Source of the DNA: Sporosarcina sp.
GTDB lineage: Bacteria; Bacillota; Bacilli; Bacillales_A; Planococcaceae
DNA: 64,000 nt
NCBI RefSeq assembly: GCF_029257255.1
Contig: NZ_JARICI010000020.1
Location: 1-64,000 of the forward strand
Reading direction: 5' to 3'
Below are positions 17,588-26,494 of this stretch, in pieces. The notes beneath the pieces were generated by a model. It was given only the letters and a program-made list of their open reading frames with translations, ran no database searches and was not told the origin of the DNA. The stretch's first letter is position 1. Each line of letters opens with the position of its first letter. The translations under genes were made by a program, and so were the position numbers.

Positions 17588-18310
17588 TCATGGCTGCAAG
17601 GTACGCATATAAGTAGATAAAACCTGTTCTACATTTTGTAAATGTGACTGCATGTTTATAGCTGCTGTATCAGGCAGTTTGTTTTTAATTGCTAAAAATA
17701 TCGCTTCATGCTCTTCATGTAAACGGTCAACCGTTGCAGTCTCCGTATAGAGACAAATCCGCCGGGTCTCACGCATCGATTCACCCATCAGGTCTGAAAC
17801 ATGATTCATCAGGCTTACCAATATAGGATTGCCACTGGCTCGCGCTATAGCGAAATGAAAATCTAAATCCGCTTTTTCTCCTAGGATGATGTCACCTGCA
17901 TGCTGCTTCATCTCATTCAGAGCGGATTCCATCTTCAGCAAATCCTCATCTGTTCGTTTTTCAGCAGCTGCATATGCAGCACCAGCTTCAAGTATTTTCC
18001 GCACACCGAGCAGATGAAATACATCTTCTTCAGTCATGAGCATTGCGCTGTGAAGAGGAAATGTCAGATCATCTGTTGAAAATTCAAGGACATAGGTTCC
18101 TTCACCTTGACGCATTTCAATCAGCCCCATTGCCCGCAGCGAAGTGAGTGCTTCTCGCACTGCCGATCTTCCCACATTAAAGTTTTCAGCCAACTGCTGA
18201 ACCGAATCTAATTTATCCCCCGGCTTCAATTGACCCGAACGGATGAGACTTAATAACGTTTCTGCTACTTCTTCATATATTTTTTTAGGCTTGATTTGCT
18301 TGTATTGCAC
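17588..18310 (-). CDS. lutR: Lactate-responsive GntR/FadR-type repressor LutR
   Basis: The 240-residue regulator has an N-terminal winged helix-turn-helix (residues 10-75, with the segment GRSAVREALTSLRAMGLIEM) and a C-terminal FCD ligand-binding domain with DLDFHFAIARASGNPIL. GTG 18310 follows AGGAGTG. It lies between lutABC and lutP, and operators matching the LutR consensus precede both, so it probably represses the whole locus until lactate is present. Confidence 0.9.
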   Translation of the reverse strand: MQYKQIKPKKIYEEVAETLLSLIRSGQLKPGDKLDSVQQLAENFNVGRSAVREALTSLRAMGLIEMRQGEGTYVLEFSTDDLTFPLHSAMLMTEEDVFHLLGVRKILEAGAAYAAAEKRTDEDLLKMESALNEMKQHAGDIILGEKADLDFHFAIARASGNPILVSLMNHVSDLMGESMRETRRICLYTETATVDRLHEEHEAIFLAIKNKLPDTAAINMQSHLQNVEQVLSTYMRTLQP

Positions 18311-18409
18311 AGTGGTTCACTCCTGTCTCTCGCTTTATTATAATATATACCGCCTATTGATAGGTCGAAACGTGCAAATATATTATTTTCTAAAAAGTTC
18401 AAATAGTTG

Positions 18410-18438
18410 TTGTCTTTTATTATAACAGTCTATATAAT
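18410..18438 (+). promoter_or_regulatory. lutP promoter
   Basis: TTGTCT (18410-18415) and a perfect TATAAT (18433-18438) are 17 bp apart. The LutR palindrome lies about 18 bp after the predicted start point, so repression probably blocks promoter clearance. Confidence 0.8.
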
Positions 18439-18461
18439 CAGGAAAAGAGTTCATAGTCATT

Positions 18462-18477
18462 AGGTCATCAGATGACC
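18462..18477. promoter_or_regulatory. LutR operator upstream of lutP
   Basis: AGGTCATCAGATGACC repeats the operator found before lutA, including TCATC-N-GATGA. It is about 25 bp downstream of the lutP -10 element. Confidence 0.88.
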
Positions 18478-18539
18478 ACATGACCTCATAAAATAAGAAA
18501 GCACTTTCCAACAAATACAAAAAAAGGAGGTTGTTCATT

Positions 18540-20366
18540 TTGAGTTTACTCGTTCTTTCGCTTATTGCCCTGCTCCCCATTGTCACGATTTTAGTATTTT
18601 TGGTCTTTTTGAATTGGCCGGCAAGTCGTGCTATGCCAATCGCTCTCGTCGTCACTGCCCTCGTTGCCATCTTCGTCTGGGGGACAAAAGGAAGTGTCGT
18701 GGCTGGTGCCGCTTTTAATGGGTTGATCACTGCACTCGAAGTAATCTTCATCGTTTTCGGCGCAGTTTTACTGTTAAACACCATTAAAGAAAGCGGTGCC
18801 ATCCACACAATCCGAAACGGTTTTACATCTATTTCTCCAGATAGACGAATTCAAGCTATTATTATCGCATTTTTATTCGGTTCATTTATTGAAGGTGCCT
18901 CAGGATTTGGCACACCAGCCGCTGTCGCTGCACCACTTTTGGTTGCTGTCGGTTTTCCGGCTCTGGCAGCCGTTATGGTATCACTTGTCATCCAGAGTGT
19001 TGCTGTTTCATTCGGAGCGATTGGCACTCCAATTCAAATCGGCGTCAATACCGGCCTTCTAGATCAGCCTGCCGTTATGGCCGCTCTTGAAAAAACTGGC
19101 ATGAGCTTTCCAGAGTATCTACTTCAGATTACTGCCAATACCGTGCTGATTCACGGTGTTGTCGGTTCATTGATCCCATTATTTTTAGCCGCATTGCTGA
19201 CTCGCTTTTTCAGTCCTGAAAAGTCATTCCGTGAAGGTCTGAAAGTGTGGAAATTCGCTTTATTTGCCGGTCTTGCATTTACCATCCCTTATTTCCTGAT
19301 CGGCATTACATTAGGACCTGAATTTCCTTCTCTGCTCGGTGCACTCATTTCATTAATTATCGTTGTGCCTGCTGCACGTAAAGGATTGTTCATGCCAAAA
19401 GCGGAAGATACATTCGATTTCCCGCCTCGTGCACAATGGGAAGAAGACTGGTTTGGCAGGCTAAATCATGAAGCTGCAAAACCGATGGAAGAAAGCCGCA
19501 AGATTTCGATGTTAAGTGCATGGATGCCCTATGTGGTTCTTGCGGGTTTGCTCGTGCTGTCAAGAACGATTGAGCCTCTGACAAATTTATTGAAACATTC
19601 CGCAGTGACACTTAAATTTGAAAACACATTCGGTTCAGGAATTACTACAGCATCCACACCTTTATTCCTACCGGGCTTTTTCTTTATCATCGCTTCACTA
19701 TTCGGTTACTTCCTTTATCGAATGAAACCGAATGAGTATGTCCTGGCATGGAAAAACTCATTTATTACCGCACTGACTGCCGGTGTCGCCTTAATCTTTG
19801 CAGTCCCAATGATCAAAATTTTCTTAAACACTTCTCTTGCAGCAGGAAAAGTAGCAGCTGACAGTGCTTCACTCGCCGGTGAAAATATGCCGCTCATTCT
19901 AGCAGAAAGTGTATCCGTTCTAACCGGCAGTTTCTGGCCTCTCGTTGCCCCGGTCATCGGGGCGCTCGGCGCATTCATTGCTGGCAGTAATACATTCAGC
20001 AACATGATGTTCTCTCTGTTTCAATTCGGTGCAGCCGGCAATATTGGGCTGGATACTGCACAAGCTGGAATTGTTGTCGCCATGCAGGCGGTAGGGGGTG
20101 CTGCCGGCAATATGATCTGTGTGCATAATGTCGTTGCTGCTTCTGCAACAGTCGGTTTAATCGGTAAAGAAGGACTGTTGATTCGTCGCGTGCTGTTTCC
20201 GCTCAGCTATTACTTACTGACCGCCGGCTTCTTTGGAATGGCACTGATCCACGGTTTCTTAAACATCTGGCTGATTATTGCACTTGGAATAGTAGCTGCC
20301 TATATCTTCAAAATGGCTACAGATAAACAAATGCTGTCGGGCAGTACTTTACGCCAGCCATCTTAA
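18540..20366 (+). CDS. lutP: L-lactate permease
   Basis: This 608-residue integral membrane protein belongs to the LctP family and imports lactate for LutABC. Family segments include [31 protein letters not shown] and [16 protein letters not shown], spread over about 13 membrane helices. TTG 18540 is 9 bases after AAAGGAGG; an in-frame TTG at 18531 is too close. The gene is longer than B. subtilis LutP because of a hydrophilic loop around residues 285-315. It is transcribed away from lutR with its own operator. Confidence 0.93.
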   Translation: MSLLVLSLIALLPIVTILVFLVFLNWPASRAMPIALVVTALVAIFVWGTKGSVVAGAAFNGLITALEVIFIVFGAVLLLNTIKESGAIHTIRNGFTSISPDRRIQAIIIAFLFGSFIEGASGFGTPAAVAAPLLVAVGFPALAAVMVSLVIQSVAVSFGAIGTPIQIGVNTGLLDQPAVMAALEKTGMSFPEYLLQITANTVLIHGVVGSLIPLFLAALLTRFFSPEKSFREGLKVWKFALFAGLAFTIPYFLIGITLGPEFPSLLGALISLIIVVPAARKGLFMPKAEDTFDFPPRAQWEEDWFGRLNHEAAKPMEESRKISMLSAWMPYVVLAGLLVLSRTIEPLTNLLKHSAVTLKFENTFGSGITTASTPLFLPGFFFIIASLFGYFLYRMKPNEYVLAWKNSFITALTAGVALIFAVPMIKIFLNTSLAAGKVAADSASLAGENMPLILAESVSVLTGSFWPLVAPVIGALGAFIAGSNTFSNMMFSLFQFGAAGNIGLDTAQAGIVVAMQAVGGAAGNMICVHNVVAASATVGLIGKEGLLIRRVLFPLSYYLLTAGFFGMALIHGFLNIWLIIALGIVAAYIFKMATDKQMLSGSTLRQPS

Positions 20367-20368
20367 TA

Positions 20369-20410
20369 CGCAAACTAAAAAAGAGCCGAAGGGCTCTTTT
20401 TTAGTTTGCG
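20369..20410. terminator. Bidirectional terminator between lutP and thiC locus
   Basis: A perfect inverted repeat (CGCAAACTAAAAAAGAGCC, loop GAAG, mirrored arm) carries A and T tracts inside the stem and serves convergent transcripts. Confidence 0.9.
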
Positions 20411-20419
20411 GCTGTTTCT

Positions 20420-20590
20420 TCAATAATGAATACTCTCTACCTTAAGACATTTATGGCACTCTCTGTGCGATAAAGTTTCTCGATACTCATGACTGCATTC
20501 CGTTTGTAGCCGATGCAGTTGCTCTTCCAAATGACGCAGACCGTGACGCTGTACCGCAATATGACGGACTAACTGTTTTACTGCAGACAT
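20420..20590 (-). CDS. Small His/Cys-rich protein downstream of thiC
   Basis: This 56-residue ORF starts at ATG 20590 right after GAGGAGTGG and ends 15 bases past thiC. It has many His and Arg residues and three Cys, with a CxxxxxxxxxxxxCxxC spacing (ECSHEY, then ECHKCLK), which could bind metal. I do not recognise the family. It starts within the thiC operon and ends just before the bidirectional terminator, so it is probably co-transcribed with thiC under TPP control. The coding call rests on the ribosome site and position. Confidence 0.6.
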   Translation of the reverse strand: MSAVKQLVRHIAVQRHGLRHLEEQLHRLQTECSHEYRETLSHRECHKCLKVESIHY

Positions 20591-20605
20591 CTCTTCCACT
20601 CCTCA

Positions 20606-22650
<2,045 letters not shown>

Positions 22651-22747
22651 AACTTCCCCACGCTGGTACGAGCCAGATCAGGTCCAAAGAGTTCGGAATG
22701 CATGTATTCATTCCATCTCAGTCCGGTCACGCCGGACACCCCTAGTT
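22651..22747 (-). ncRNA. TPP riboswitch (THI element)
   Basis: On the minus strand the element has ACTAGGGGTG, the pyrimidine-sensing CTGAGA, and ACCTGATCTGGCTCGTACCA with GCGTGGGGAAGT. These are the canonical TPP aptamer blocks in order. It controls thiC. Confidence 0.96.
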
Positions 22748-22770
22748 ATGATTATTGAATTGTCGAACAA

Positions 22771-23310
22771 CTACAGTGTAGCACAGTCATTTTTGTTGTC
22801 AACAGGAGATAAAGAGTTCGCCTTTTCCAACTCCAGCAAACGTTCCTTCACCTGCTGACCATCCCGGAAACCAGACAAACTTCCATCTTTTGCGACAACC
22901 CGATGGCATGGAATTATCAGCAGAAGCGGGTTTCTAGCGATCGCAGAGGCGACAGCGCGAACAGCAGCAGGGCGTCCGATTGCCTTGGCTATATCCGAAT
23001 AGGTAACAGTTTCTCCATAGGGGATCGCTCGCAATGCCTGCCATACAGACAGCTGGAACGAGGTGCCGATACAGTCAGTTGACGAAACAAATTTCTGTAT
23101 TTTACCGGATAAGTAACTTTTTATTTCAAGGACATTTGTGGTGAACCTGTCTGCATCTTCAAGAATTTCAACCTCACTCGACTGTTTAGAAATCCATTCT
23201 TTCATCCGTTCTTCACTGTCATTTGCAAGGCCGATATAGCAAATTCCTCTTTCATTTGCCGCCAGTGTCACATGCCAATCCTCCGCATCAAAACTTGTCC
23301 AATACATCAT
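22771..23310 (-). CDS. ogt: Methylated-DNA--protein-cysteine methyltransferase
   Basis: The 179-residue suicide DNA-repair protein removes O6-alkyl groups from guanine onto its own cysteine. The active site PCHRV is present near residue 138, preceded by the helix-turn-helix segment YSDIAKAIGRPAAVRAVASA and followed by LSGFRDG. ATG 23310 is chosen, 12 bases after GGAGG; the frame is open to the SMR stop. It follows two SMR genes and is probably in the same operon, all in the direction of thiC. Confidence 0.9.
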   Translation of the reverse strand: MMYWTSFDAEDWHVTLAANERGICYIGLANDSEERMKEWISKQSSEVEILEDADRFTTNVLEIKSYLSGKIQKFVSSTDCIGTSFQLSVWQALRAIPYGETVTYSDIAKAIGRPAAVRAVASAIARNPLLLIIPCHRVVAKDGSLSGFRDGQQVKERLLELEKANSLSPVDNKNDCATL

Positions 23311-23329
23311 TTTGTTTTTCATCCTCCGT

Positions 23330-23644
23330 TCAGCCAAACAGTTTTAGTCCTACGGCACCCATGATAATCAATGAAAGAAAGAATAGCCTTTTCACGCTGG
23401 CCGATTCTTTAAAAACGACAATCCCTGCAAGCACCGCCCCCGCTGCACCAAGCCCAGTCCACACTGCATAGGCTGTACTCATCTGGATTCCACGCATGGC
23501 AAGGGACAGGAATATAAAGCCAAAGCCAAATACACCTACAATCAGCAGCAGCCGTTTCATTGTACGTTTCTGTAAATAATAATTGATGCTCATGACACCG
23601 AAAATCTCACCTAGACTGGCAATTGCTAAATAGACCCAAGCCAC
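23330..23644 (-). CDS. Small multidrug resistance (SMR) subunit, YkkD-like
   Basis: This 104-residue protein has four membrane helices and the SMR signature TAYAVWTGLGAAGAVLAGI. The SMR glutamate of helix 1 is present (LGEIFGV, residue 13). It probably pairs with the adjacent SMR protein as a heterodimeric exporter, as in B. subtilis YkkCD or YvdRS. GTG 23644 follows AAGGGGG. The substrate (cations, biocides or guanidinium) is not decided by sequence alone. Confidence 0.87.
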   Translation of the reverse strand: MAWVYLAIASLGEIFGVMSINYYLQKRTMKRLLLIVGVFGFGFIFLSLAMRGIQMSTAYAVWTGLGAAGAVLAGIVVFKESASVKRLFFLSLIIMGAVGLKLFG

Positions 23645-23646
23645 CG

Positions 23647-23973
23647 TCAGCTGCCCCCTTCTGCTTCATCGGTCGTCAATTTAATTCCAACGACACCGAT
23701 CACGATAAGTCCGATAAATGACAGTGTAATCCAAGTAAAGCCTGCATCAAAGACAAGGATATCAACTAATAAAATGGCGGCTGCACCTGAGCCTGTAAAA
23801 ACAGCGTATACCGTCCCGGAAGGCAATTTCTCACATGCCTTAATAATGAAATAAAAACTGAATACAATCGCCGCGCCTGTTCCAGTCCATTGAAGGACGG
23901 TTTCCGAATAGCGCAAGCCGACAACCCAAAAGATTTCTACGACTGCAGCCAGCGCGACATAACCCCATGCCAA
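23647..23973 (-). CDS. Small multidrug resistance (SMR) subunit, YkkC-like
   Basis: The 108-residue partner SMR protein has four helices, the helix-1 glutamate (VVEIFWVVGL, residue 13) and the TVYAVFTGSGAAA segment, most like YkkC. TTG 23973 follows AAAGGGGA. Its gene precedes the YkkD-like gene by 2 bases. No guanidine-I (ykkC) riboswitch was found upstream, although that RNA controls many ykkCD operons; instead a palindrome overlaps the promoter. Confidence 0.87.
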   Translation of the reverse strand: MAWGYVALAAVVEIFWVVGLRYSETVLQWTGTGAAIVFSFYFIIKACEKLPSGTVYAVFTGSGAAAILLVDILVFDAGFTWITLSFIGLIVIGVVGIKLTTDEAEGGS

Positions 23974-23998
23974 AGTGAACGTCCCCTTTCATCCGCTG

Positions 23999-24017
23999 TA
24001 TACTATCTAGTAGTATA
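23999..24017. promoter_or_regulatory. Palindromic operator at the SMR promoter
   Basis: TATACTATCTAGTAGTATA is a 19-bp inverted repeat with perfect 7-bp arms. On the minus strand it contains the likely -10 element TATACT of the SMR-ogt operon. This suggests repression by a dimeric regulator encoded elsewhere. Confidence 0.55.
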
Positions 24018-24131
24018 GCAAAATTATGAAGGTTGCGAAAAACCACTTGTACGCTTCCAAGTCTGCTTGCATCTGCTATGACCGCATGATAGAATGAATC
24101 TTTCAATAGTTTTTCTTATATTATGAATATT

Positions 24132-24235
24132 CTTATCGAGAGAGACGGAGGGATAGGCCCAATGAAGTCTCAGCAACCAGCCTTATGGCATGGTGCTAAT
24201 TCCAAGGGTGAAACCGCCTTGAAGATGAGAATGCG
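24132..24235 (+). ncRNA. SAM-I riboswitch (S box)
   Basis: The leader reads CTTATCGAGAGAGACGGAGG, then GGCCCAATGAAGTCTCAGCAACC, GGTGCTAATTCC and GATGAGAA, the conserved S-box blocks in order. It precedes metI. A weak hairpin GAAAAGAA/TTCTTTT with seven T residues (about 24267-24290) is the likely terminator. Confidence 0.96.
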
Positions 24236-24314
24236 AAAAACAAACTAGTATGTTCGAGGGCCTATTCGAAAAGAAGAGGTTCTTTTTTTATCTTGCTAAA
24301 GGGGATGAATATTC

Positions 24315-25445
24315 ATGACAAACAACGGATTAGAAACAAGATTAGTCCAGCTGGGGAATAACAGTGACGAAAAAACCGGAGCGATTAATACGCCTATTTA
24401 TTTATCAACTGCTTTTCGCCATGAAGGACTCGGTATGTCCACGGGATATGATTACTCACGCACTAAGAATCCCACACGTTCTATTTTGGAAGACGGTATC
24501 GCCAATTTAGAATCAGGCGACCAGGGGTTTGCCTGCAGTTCGGGAATGGCCGCAATCCAGCTTATCCTCTCTTTATTCAAGTCAGGGGATGAAATCCTGG
24601 CACCAGAAGACTTATACGGGGGCACGTACCGTTTATTCGAGCAGTATGAAAATATGTATCAAGTCAGTCCGCGCTATTTAACATTCGCTGATGCTTCTGC
24701 TGTGGAAGCTGCTATTAATGAAAAAACGAAAGCGATCTTTTTGGAGACGCCAACTAATCCGCTTATGATGAATATTGATATTAAAACCTACGCAGATATC
24801 GCAAAAAAGCACGACTTGCTTCTGATTGTCGACAATACATTCCTGACGCCGTATTTGCAAAGACCGATTGAGCACGGTGCAGATATCGTCATTCACAGCG
24901 CAACGAAATATATCGGCGGCCATAATGATGTACTTGCAGGTCTGGTTGTGGCAAAAGGGGAAGCACTTTGTGAAAAACTGTTTGAGAATCACAATTCAAT
25001 TGGTGCAACGCTTTCTCCATTTGACTCATGGCTTGTTGTGCGCGGATTGAAAACGCTGCATTTACGGATGAAGCAACATGACGCAAATGCCAAAGAAATG
25101 GTTAATTATCTGGAAAAAGAGCCTCTAGTTGTGGATGTACTTTATGCGGGTATGGGTGGCATGCTGTCTTTCCGTGTGCAAAACAGCGACTGGGTCAGTC
25201 CGTTCTTAGAGAGTATGAAACTCGTATCATTCGCGGAGAGTCTTGGCGGAGTGGAAAGTTTCATTACGTATCCTACGACGCAGACCCATATGGCAATTCC
25301 TTTGGAAGAGCGAAATCGCCGCGGGGTAGATGACCGTCTCCTACGTTTCTCGGTAGGTGTGGAAGATATCGATGACTTGATTGCTGATATTAAACAGGCA
25401 CTGTATACAGCAAAAGAAATTGTTGAAGGCATGAAAGTAAAATAA
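24315..25445 (+). CDS. metI: Cystathionine gamma-synthase / O-acetylhomoserine thiolase MetI
   Basis: This 376-residue PLP enzyme makes cystathionine or homocysteine for methionine synthesis. Lys of the SATKYIGGHND motif (near residue 196) holds PLP, and the family segments SSGMAAIQ and IFLETPTNPLM are present. It matches B. subtilis MetI closely. ATG 24315 follows AAAGGGGATG. In B. subtilis metC follows at once; here a terminator follows, so MetC must be encoded elsewhere. The SAM-I riboswitch shuts it off when SAM is high. Confidence 0.92.
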   Translation: MTNNGLETRLVQLGNNSDEKTGAINTPIYLSTAFRHEGLGMSTGYDYSRTKNPTRSILEDGIANLESGDQGFACSSGMAAIQLILSLFKSGDEILAPEDLYGGTYRLFEQYENMYQVSPRYLTFADASAVEAAINEKTKAIFLETPTNPLMMNIDIKTYADIAKKHDLLLIVDNTFLTPYLQRPIEHGADIVIHSATKYIGGHNDVLAGLVVAKGEALCEKLFENHNSIGATLSPFDSWLVVRGLKTLHLRMKQHDANAKEMVNYLEKEPLVVDVLYAGMGGMLSFRVQNSDWVSPFLESMKLVSFAESLGGVESFITYPTTQTHMAIPLEERNRRGVDDRLLRFSVGVEDIDDLIADIKQALYTAKEIVEGMKVK

Positions 25446-25451
25446 CCCCAA

Positions 25452-25483
25452 CCTCTTGTGTGACATGCACAAGAGGTTTTTTT
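25452..25483 (+). terminator. Terminator after metI
   Basis: CCTCTTGTG-TGACATG-CACAAGAGG followed by seven T residues is a clear intrinsic terminator. Confidence 0.92.
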
Positions 25484-25526
25484 ATACACAAGAGGCACCC
25501 AATGTAAGTGGATGCCTCGGTCTCAA

Positions 25527-25709
25527 TTATTGAACTTGATGATACTTTTTCTTTTCTGCTGAATAAACAACTGCGGCCGGGATTGCGATAAAAGCCAGCG
25601 CGGTAACACCTGCAAGCATGCCTACCCATTCTTTACTTCCAAAAGAAAATCCTGCAGCAGTACCGATTCCAATTCCTGCGAAAACTGCCAATGCGACCAG
25701 CTTATACAT
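25527..25709 (-). CDS. Small two-helix membrane protein behind Fur-like boxes
   Basis: This 60-residue protein has two membrane helices (about 3-21 and 29-47) and a basic C-terminal tail; no family is recognised. ATG 25709 follows AAAGG. The promoter at 25761-25789 overlaps a Fur-like box, and a second box lies just upstream, so iron may control it. The function is unknown; the coding call is supported by the ribosome site, promoter and hydrophobic pattern. Confidence 0.72.
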   Translation of the reverse strand: MYKLVALAVFAGIGIGTAAGFSFGSKEWVGMLAGVTALAFIAIPAAVVYSAEKKKYHQVQ

Positions 25710-25760
25710 CAAAATCCCGACCTTTCTGTGTGTAAAGTTTCCGTTCAACCCGTTGCTTTT

Positions 25761-25811
25761 AGCATACGCCAAATGAGAACTATTTTCAAGTGTGAATGAG
25801 AATCTTTTTCA
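25761..25811 (-). promoter_or_regulatory. Promoter with two Fur-like boxes
   Basis: On the minus strand TTGAAA (25784-25789) and TATGCT (25761-25766) are 17 bp apart. TGAGAACTATTTTCA (25774-25788) covers the -35 element and TGAGAATCTTTTTCA (25797-25811) lies upstream. Each matches the 7-1-7 Fur consensus TGATAATNATTATCA at 10-11 of 14 positions. Confidence 0.55.
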
Positions 25812-25870
25812 TTCGCCACTATAATTCTATTCATTTTATGGGACCCCGACTGCAATAATACCCGATCACG

Positions 25871-25898
25871 AAAAAAGACCGCCCACCCGGACGGTCTT
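25871..25898 (-). terminator. Terminator after the PfpI-family gene
   Basis: AAGACCGTCCGGGTGGGCGGTCTT followed by TTTT on the minus strand lies 12 bases past the stop codon. Confidence 0.88.
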
Positions 25899-25909
25899 CT
25901 TTCTCTAGC

Positions 25910-26425
25910 TTATTTTTCCAGCAGCTTCAGTGATTCACGGTTGAATGCTGGAATATCGTCAGGCTGGCGGCTCGTCACAAGCTGGTTTTGACAGACAACA
26001 ACTTCTTTATCTGCAAATTTTGCACCTGCATATTCCATGTCCACGCGAATCGACTTATAGCCTGTTGCATCGCGGCCTTCAAGAGTCTTTGCTGTAATTA
26101 ACAGCTGCGGGCCGTGACAGATCGCAAATACAGGTTTATCCGCATCCATGAATTCTTTAACGAATTTTACAAAACGATCGTCCGCACGCAGAATATCCGG
26201 CGAGAATCCTCCCGGGATAAATAATGCGTCATAGTCAGCTGATTTTGCATTGTCAATCGCTTTATCAATTTTTACTTTTGTATTTTCTTTCATACCTATC
26301 ACTTCAGAGCCTGCTTCCGCCCCAATGACTTCTACATCGTGACCTGCATCTCTGTAAGCTTTTGCCGGTTTCATATATTCTGAGTCCTCGAACATATCTC
26401 CTAATACAGTTGCAATTTTAGCCAT
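25910..26425 (-). CDS. DJ-1/PfpI-family protein (YfkM-like)
   Basis: The 171-residue type 1 glutamine amidotransferase-like protein has the nucleophile elbow FAICHGPQLL (Cys near residue 104) and the PGGFSPDILR segment. This subfamily includes general stress proteins with reported deglycase or chaperone-like activity; the natural substrate is disputed. ATG 26425 follows AAGGAGTGG; the upstream open frame lacks a ribosome site. It is followed by its own terminator. Confidence 0.88.
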   Translation of the reverse strand: MAKIATVLGDMFEDSEYMKPAKAYRDAGHDVEVIGAEAGSEVIGMKENTKVKIDKAIDNAKSADYDALFIPGGFSPDILRADDRFVKFVKEFMDADKPVFAICHGPQLLITAKTLEGRDATGYKSIRVDMEYAGAKFADKEVVVCQNQLVTSRQPDDIPAFNRESLKLLEK

Positions 26426-26494
26426 CTTGCTATCCACTCCTTGTTTAGATGTTCTAGGTCTACTATTCCACCTTTTAAAACATCTAAACATTCA

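Noticed and set aside
23974..24130. Guanidine-I (ykkC) riboswitch upstream of the SMR genes
   Set aside because: No match to the conserved helices or the ACG-rich loops; only a DNA palindrome is visible.
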